From positions 1-20,307 of the forward strand of contig DAONFG010000050.1 in NCBI GenBank assembly GCA_035403465.1: 20,307 nucleotides of DNA, written 5' to 3'. Shown piece after piece: positions 16,040 through 20,307 of this stretch. The number at the start of each line of letters is the position of its first letter. Position 1 is the first letter of the stretch. Made by a program: the position numbers and the translations under genes. The stretch comes from JAAYBQ01 sp035403465 (lineage in GTDB: Bacteria > Spirochaetota > UBA4802 > UBA5550). The notes beneath the pieces are model-generated. The model did no database searches. It worked only from the letters and a program-made list of their open reading frames with translations, and had not been told where the DNA came from.

Positions 16040-16071
16040 ATTTTTATTTTAATAATAAAATAATTAATGAG

Positions 16072-16102
16072 AAAAACCTGTTGAGACATGATCAGAAACA
16101 GG
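16072..16102 (-). terminator. Probable rho-independent terminator of tex
   Basis: Read on the minus strand, CCTGTT and AACAGG (16077-16102) form a 6-bp stem around a 14-base loop and are followed at once by TTTTT (16072-16076). The loop contains TGATCA, which may add pairing. It lies about 27 bases beyond the tex stop. A pure A/T inverted repeat (TTATTTTA/TAAAATAA) just beyond it could help stop the MCP transcript. Confidence 0.55.
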
Positions 16103-16128
16103 GGCCGGACTTTACATAATCTCTCTAT

Positions 16129-18270
16129 TTAATTCTGCTGTTTCATGGAGAGAGATATTCTTTTTCTCTCCATGTCAACCTCGAGCACTGTGACTGTCAC
16201 CTTCTGGTTCACCTTGACAATCTTGTGGGGATCGGAAACATAGCTGTCCGAAAGCCGGCTTATGTGAACAAGACCATCCTGGTGAACACCTATATCTACA
16301 AATGCGCCGAATGCCGTTACGTTTGTCACAACACCGGGCAGCGACATGCCCGGCTCAAGATCCCTGATCTCCTTGACTTTTTCTGAATACGTGAAGAGTT
16401 CAAATTCCTTCCGCGGGTCACGCCCTGGCTTTTCAAGTTCACCGTAAATATCTTTAAGTGTCGGCATACCCTTATCAGGCGTAACGTATTTCTCAAGTTT
16501 GATCTTTTCACGAAGCTCTTTTTTTCTTATAAGATCAGGAACGCTGCATAAAAGGTCAGCAGCCATTTTTTCAACAACTCCATAACTTTCCGGATGAACC
16601 GCGCTGCTGTCGAGTGGATTCCCGGCTCCCCTTACCCGCAGGAAACCTGCAGCCTGTTCAAAGGTCCGGGCCCCCATACCCGAAACTTTTTTCAGGTCCT
16701 CCCGTGAACTGAACGGACCGTTCTTAGCCCTGAACTCCACGATAGCATTGGCCATACGCGAAGAAAGACCTGATACATACCTCAGCAGTTCGCCGCTTGC
16801 AGTATTCACCTCGACACCAACCGAATTTACACATCCCGAAACAACATCCTCAAGGCTCTTTTTAAGTTCCTTCTGGTCCACATCGTGCTGGTACTGCCCT
16901 ACCCCTATCGATTTGGGATCAATCTTGACCAGCTCTGCCAGCGGGTCCATGAGCCTTCGCCCGATGGACACAGCACCGCGCACAGTTACATCATAATCAG
17001 GAAATTCACTTCGTGCAATATCAGAAGCTGAATAGACAGACGCGCCGCTTTCGTTGACCATTGTTACAATAACATCCGGGATATCCAGTGAACGGCATAA
17101 ATCAGTTGCCTCCCTGCCCCCGGTTCCGTTGCCGATTGCTATGGCCGATATTTTATATTCAGCGCAGAGAGATTTTATTACTTTAGCAGATTCATCCTTC
17201 TTATTATGAGGTTCAAGAGGGTAAACAGCTGCATTATGAAGAAGACTTCCCTGAGCAGAAAGGCAGACAAGTTTGCACCCCGTGCGCAGCCCGGGGTCAA
17301 GGGCAAGTACAGGTTTTTCACCCAGTGGAGAGGCCAGGAGAAGTTCCCGTACATTCTCGGCGAAAACCTTGATTGCCTCTGCGTCCGCCTTGTTTTTCAG
17401 TGTACCCCTTAGTTCGGTCTCCATTGACGGTCCCATGAGCCTCTTGTAGCAGTCCCTGGCGGAATCCCGGACATACTGTGACGCCTCGCTGCCTCCTTTC
17501 ACGAACTCCCCCTCCAGAAGCGAAATACCCATATCCTCGTCCGGAACAAAATGCACATTAAGTATACCTTCGTCAAATCCCCTGAGCAGGGCAAGTATCC
17601 TGTGCGAAGGCGCCTTCCGGACAGGTTCAGACCATTCAAAATAATCCCTGTACTTTGCGCCCTCCTTATCTTTGTCTTTACCCTTAACCACTTTCGATGA
17701 GATCGCGCCGTACGATGCGAAGAGCTGTCTCATTTTTTCCCGCGCACCTGCAGTCTCATTCATCTGCTCAGCTATAATATCCATGGCTCCCTGCAGGGCA
17801 TCATCTGCTGATGCAACACCAAGCTCCCCGTTAATGTATTTCGCAGCTTCATCAAGGACATTGAATTTATCCTGCGCAAAAATCATCTGCGACAGCGGTT
17901 CAAGTCCCTTCTCGCGTGCGATCATTGCGCGTGTCCGTTTCTTCGGCCTGTACGGAAGGTATATGTCCTCAAGAAGAGACATGGTCCCGGCGCCGTTAAC
18001 GGAAGCTTCAAGTTCAGGAGTGAGTTTATCCTGCTCCCTGAGTGATTTGATTACAGCTTCACGCCGTGCGTCCAGTTCCGCAAGCTGTTCCAGCCTGTCC
18101 CTGACAGCTATTATGGCAACCTCGTCCATGTTGCCGGTTGCTTCTTTCCTGTACCTTGCAATGAATGGTACAGTGGCTTTATCTTCAAGCAGCGCTGCAA
18201 CTGCTTTAACCTGTTCAGGTTTAAGTTTCAGTTCACCAGCGGTTTTTTTTATATTGATTGATTCAGTCAT
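16129..18270 (-). CDS. tex: Tex family RNA-binding transcription accessory protein
   Basis: Tex is a conserved cytosolic nucleic-acid-binding protein related to eukaryotic Spt6, linked to transcription and stress tolerance. The 713-residue product, slightly short for the family, shows the helical N-terminus with KATVPFIARYRKEATGNMDE. A YqgF/RNase H-like domain starts at LALDPGLRTGCKLVCLS (about 320). A helix-hairpin-helix region is around NAIVEFRAKNGPFSSREDLK (about 510), followed by VSGMGARTFEQAAGFLR. A C-terminal S1 domain (about 640-710) has GVVTNVTAFGAFVDIGVHQD followed by GLVHIS. All expected domains are present and intact. AAGGAA seven bases before ATG 18270 supports the start. It is divergent from the srkA-like gene. 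A long plus-strand ORF overlying its 5' half is an antisense shadow. Confidence 0.96.
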   Translation of the reverse strand: MTESINIKKTAGELKLKPEQVKAVAALLEDKATVPFIARYRKEATGNMDEVAIIAVRDRLEQLAELDARREAVIKSLREQDKLTPELEASVNGAGTMSLLEDIYLPYRPKKRTRAMIAREKGLEPLSQMIFAQDKFNVLDEAAKYINGELGVASADDALQGAMDIIAEQMNETAGAREKMRQLFASYGAISSKVVKGKDKDKEGAKYRDYFEWSEPVRKAPSHRILALLRGFDEGILNVHFVPDEDMGISLLEGEFVKGGSEASQYVRDSARDCYKRLMGPSMETELRGTLKNKADAEAIKVFAENVRELLLASPLGEKPVLALDPGLRTGCKLVCLSAQGSLLHNAAVYPLEPHNKKDESAKVIKSLCAEYKISAIAIGNGTGGREATDLCRSLDIPDVIVTMVNESGASVYSASDIARSEFPDYDVTVRGAVSIGRRLMDPLAELVKIDPKSIGVGQYQHDVDQKELKKSLEDVVSGCVNSVGVEVNTASGELLRYVSGLSSRMANAIVEFRAKNGPFSSREDLKKVSGMGARTFEQAAGFLRVRGAGNPLDSSAVHPESYGVVEKMAADLLCSVPDLIRKKELREKIKLEKYVTPDKGMPTLKDIYGELEKPGRDPRKEFELFTYSEKVKEIRDLEPGMSLPGVVTNVTAFGAFVDIGVHQDGLVHISRLSDSYVSDPHKIVKVNQKVTVTVLEVDMERKRISLSMKQQN

Positions 18271-18343
18271 TAATCATTCCTTCATCTTTATTTCATGCGG
18301 GTCATTTTCTCTGCCGGGACATAATATTTTCAAGGATATTACT

Positions 18344-18372
18344 TTAATAATATGGAATAAATTAGTTTACAA
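18344..18372 (-). promoter_or_regulatory. Candidate promoter of tex
   Basis: On the minus strand TTGTAA (18367-18372) is followed after 17 bases by TATTAA (18344-18349), about 70 bases before ATG 18270. It is only a moderate match in an A+T-rich stretch. I could not place a convincing promoter for the divergent srkA-like gene in the same 154-base interval. Confidence 0.35.
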
Positions 18373-18424
18373 CATCGCGTCATCAGCTGATCATACGTTA
18401 AAATTGATTCAGAATGGAGACGGA

Positions 18425-19453
18425 ATGAACGAATTCTTCTACAGCCTTACACCCGACGCAGTCATAAATGCAGTTGAACAGAGCGGACTAAGGCCAACCG
18501 GCCATTACATGGTGCTAAACAGCTACGAAAACCGGGTCTACGACCTTATGCTTGAAGATGAATCTCATATCATTGCCAAGTTCTACAGGCCCGGGAGATG
18601 GACCCGCGACCAGCTGCTTGAAGAACACGCCTTTCTACTGGAACTGGAAGATAATGAAATCCCGGTCTGCGCGCCCATGGCTTTTCCAGACGGGAGCACC
18701 CTGCACTCCTTCGAAGATATAAACTTTGCAATATGGAAACGCACCGGTGGACGCGTCAGGGATGAACTTAACGACGGGGACCTGCGCAACCTGGGGCGTC
18801 TCATCGCGCGCATTCATAACTGCGGTGCATCAAAACACGCCCCGCACAGACTCTCCCTGACACCGGAAAATTTTATCCTGAAGCCGCTCGCGTTCCTTGA
18901 TGAAAACAGGTTTCTTCCCCCGAACTGCCGTGAAAGATATATGAATACCGCGTACGAAGTTGCATCTATATACCAGTCGCTGCTGCAGGAGGTTCCCATT
19001 CACCGCATACACGGCGACTGTCATATTGGGAACCTGCTCCACGGTACCGAAGGCTGGTTCATCCTGGATTTTGATGATTTTGTAATCGGCCCTGCTGTAC
19101 AGGATATCTGGATGCTTGCGCCCGCAATGGACAGCGAGGGTGCGCGTCAGCGCGAGGTACTTCTTGAGGGATACAGGGAGTTCAGGGACTTTGAGCATTC
19201 ATGGCTGCGGCTTGTCGAGGTCCTGCGGGCCGTACGCTACATACATTACGCGGCATGGATCGCACGCAGGTGGGATGACCCGGCGTTTCCTGAAATCTTC
19301 CCGCATTTTGGAACTGCACGGTACTGGGAGGAGGAAACATCCGACCTTGTCAAACAGCTTGATACGATAAAGAAAAACCTTAATCCGGATACAGCTCCTG
19401 CTGAGCCTGATAAGGAACTGACAAACAAGGACTTTTTCTGGGACATGGAATGA
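18425..19453 (+). CDS. srkA: SrkA (YihE)-type stress response Ser/Thr kinase
   Basis: SrkA belongs to the aminoglycoside-phosphotransferase/choline-kinase-like fold. In Escherichia coli it is a Ser/Thr kinase that counters stress-induced cell death. This 342-residue protein starts MNEFFYSLTPDAVINAVEQ, typical of the family. It has an ATP-binding N-lobe with ENRVYDLMLEDESHIIAKFY (Lys in IAKFY), the WTRDQLLEEHAFLLELEDNE helix, the catalytic loop HRIHGDCHIGNLLH, and the metal-binding ILDFDDFVIGPAVQDIWM. The length is close to the 328 residues of the E. coli protein. GGAG five bases before ATG 18425 fixes the start; the reading frame stays open upstream across tex but that part is not protein-like. 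Its stop directly abuts the stop of the convergent gene. Confidence 0.93.
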   Translation: MNEFFYSLTPDAVINAVEQSGLRPTGHYMVLNSYENRVYDLMLEDESHIIAKFYRPGRWTRDQLLEEHAFLLELEDNEIPVCAPMAFPDGSTLHSFEDINFAIWKRTGGRVRDELNDGDLRNLGRLIARIHNCGASKHAPHRLSLTPENFILKPLAFLDENRFLPPNCRERYMNTAYEVASIYQSLLQEVPIHRIHGDCHIGNLLHGTEGWFILDFDDFVIGPAVQDIWMLAPAMDSEGARQREVLLEGYREFRDFEHSWLRLVEVLRAVRYIHYAAWIARRWDDPAFPEIFPHFGTARYWEEETSDLVKQLDTIKKNLNPDTAPAEPDKELTNKDFFWDME

Positions 19454-20005
19454 TCAGACACCTATAGCTTCAGAAATTCTCCTCCAGAAACTTTTTGTGT
19501 CAATCCCGCCCTTAATATAAACAGAGAGAAGTTTCTGAACATTTACCGGGAATACGCTCCAGTATTTCTTGACCCAGCCTTCGGGTAGCCCTTCAAGTTC
19601 ACCGGGCTCCATCTCACCGCGGCTGTATGCTATGAACTGTATTATCATGGTCTTCATCATTGACGGCGGAACATTCGGTTTACGAGGCGCAGTGGTTCCC
19701 CCTTTAGAGGGAACCATCTGTTCCACAAGCACCTTCAGCTCCTGCGGCGTAATGTCGGGTTTATGCTCACGGGCAAGTTTAATCACCAGGTCCCGCGCCA
19801 TAGACTTGACGTTCAGGTTGGTCAGTCCCATCTGCTGGTGTATCTGGCCAGAAAGTTTTTTGGCCATCTCAGCCGGATCAGGGACGCTGTAGCGTCTGCG
19901 GCTTTCCCGCACTTTCAGGAGGCGTTCCAGTTCCTGTATTTCGTCCTGCGATGCGTTCTCCATGAAATCACGGACTATACGGTTTGCCTCATCTTCTCGT
20001 TTCAA
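19454..20005 (-). CDS. Conserved-looking protein of unknown function, TTG start
   Basis: The 183-residue soluble protein starts at TTG 20005, supported by AAGGA seven bases upstream. It has three parts. A charged helical N-terminus contains NASQDEIQELERLLKVRESR. A middle Lys/Arg-rich helical part includes KSMARDLVIKLAREHKPDIT and a Pro/Gly linker with KGGTTAPRKPNVPP. A C-terminal segment contains LPEGWVKKYWSVFPVNVQKL followed by LSVYIKGGIDTKSFWRRI, rich in Trp and aromatics and likely the functional core. There is no signal peptide or membrane segment. I do not recognise the family. It is 12 bases downstream of the SemiSWEET-like gene and probably cotranscribed with it. That neighbour does not suggest a clear role. 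Confidence 0.75.
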   Translation of the reverse strand: MKREDEANRIVRDFMENASQDEIQELERLLKVRESRRRYSVPDPAEMAKKLSGQIHQQMGLTNLNVKSMARDLVIKLAREHKPDITPQELKVLVEQMVPSKGGTTAPRKPNVPPSMMKTMIIQFIAYSRGEMEPGELEGLPEGWVKKYWSVFPVNVQKLLSVYIKGGIDTKSFWRRISEAIGV

Positions 20006-20017
20006 TAAACTATCCTT

Positions 20018-20284
20018 TTATTTCCTGAACTTGAGTACTGAAAATGCAACAGTGCTGAACAAAAAGATGTTCATAATCCCGAATATTCTAAAAACCGGGT
20101 CAGCCGAGATAAGAGCAGCAGGTGTCATAACAAAAATTGAACCCCATATTCCCAGTGTCCATGTCAGTGATATATCAGACGAAGACCTTCTTTTCCAGAT
20201 CTTTCTCACCAGGGGTATATTAAAAAGGGGCATGATAATGCTGGCAGCCATGCCAAGAACGATAATTATACTTTTAAATTCCAT
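20018..20284 (-). CDS. Small SemiSWEET/PQ-loop-like three-helix membrane protein
   Basis: From ATG 20284 the product is 88 residues, the size of bacterial SemiSWEET sugar transporters, with three hydrophobic helices: about 5-22, 42-60 and 64-83. The first helix is followed by VRKIWKRRSSSDISLTWTLG, which matches the family's basic loop ending in a (S)xDIS motif before the second helix. Where most members have a Pro-Gln pair in helix 1, this one has MPLFNIPLV, so the PQ signature is altered. SemiSWEETs work as dimers and carry small sugars; transport here is inferred from resemblance. An ATG at 20305 would add seven residues and lies two bases from the window edge. Neither start has a good Shine-Dalgarno, so sequence beyond the window could change the start. 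Confidence 0.6.
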   Translation of the reverse strand: MEFKSIIIVLGMAASIIMPLFNIPLVRKIWKRRSSSDISLTWTLGIWGSIFVMTPAALISADPVFRIFGIMNIFLFSTVAFSVLKFRK

Positions 20285-20307
20285 TGAAATAATCCAATAA
20301 AACATTA

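Noticed and set aside
16040..16070. A/T-only inverted repeat after the MCP as a proper terminator
   Set aside because: The stem has no G-C pairs and would be unstable; I mention it only as a possible helper.
17672..18424. Long plus-strand open frame upstream of the SrkA-like start, in frame with it
   Set aside because: It is antisense to the intact tex gene, has Ser-rich low-complexity translation, and the GGAG-preceded ATG at 18425 begins exactly where family similarity begins.
1..20307. CRISPR array, tRNA, rRNA, IS element or prophage
   Set aside because: I saw no spaced direct repeats, tRNA-like T-loop sequence, transposase, integrase or phage genes in the window.

Overview
This looks like a chromosomal window from a free-living, probably motile, Gram-negative-type bacterium of middling G+C. 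The clues are a lipoprotein with a Ser at +2, a chemotaxis receptor, a hybrid histidine kinase, and AGGAG-type ribosome binding sites on most genes. The style of several proteins suggests a spirochaete or a relative, but that is an impression from protein resemblance, not a demonstrated assignment. I see no phage, IS element, CRISPR array, tRNA or rRNA.

Layout. Positions 1-1570 hold enolase on the minus strand with a good sigma-70-type promoter. Behind it is a damaged FtsB/DivIC-like cell-division gene with no normal start codon and an in-frame TAG inside its coiled coil. Positions 1571-5937 hold a HAD-like protein lacking recognisable catalytic motifs, a divergent GHL10-type lipoprotein, and a convergent long-chain acyl-CoA ligase. 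After about 425 bases without a gene come a metallo-beta-lactamase-fold hydrolase and a convergent cold-shock protein, which share a bidirectional terminator. The cold-shock gene has a near-consensus promoter and a leader of about 100 nt. After a second gene-poor stretch carrying a long orphan hairpin comes a plus-strand cluster (7945-11377): a cysteine-rich protein overlapping an ArsB/SLC13-type permease, UppP, and an unknown membrane protein.

Positions 11378-16039 are a signalling region. It contains a hybrid sensor kinase preceded by a perfect 18-bp palindrome, the collapsed remains of a SpoIIE-type phosphatase gene, and a methyl-accepting chemotaxis protein. Positions 16072-20307 hold Tex (with its terminator), a divergent SrkA-type kinase, and a minus-strand pair made of a SemiSWEET-like membrane protein and an unknown 183-residue protein.

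Most genes are housekeeping or ordinary accessory genes. The points that most deserve a second look are the interrupted ftsB together with the absence of TAG as a stop in the 16 intact genes, the internally deleted and frameshifted phosphatase relic, the cysteine-rich protein coupled to a permease, the motif-less HAD-like protein, and the palindrome before the kinase. I found no clear new multi-gene system.
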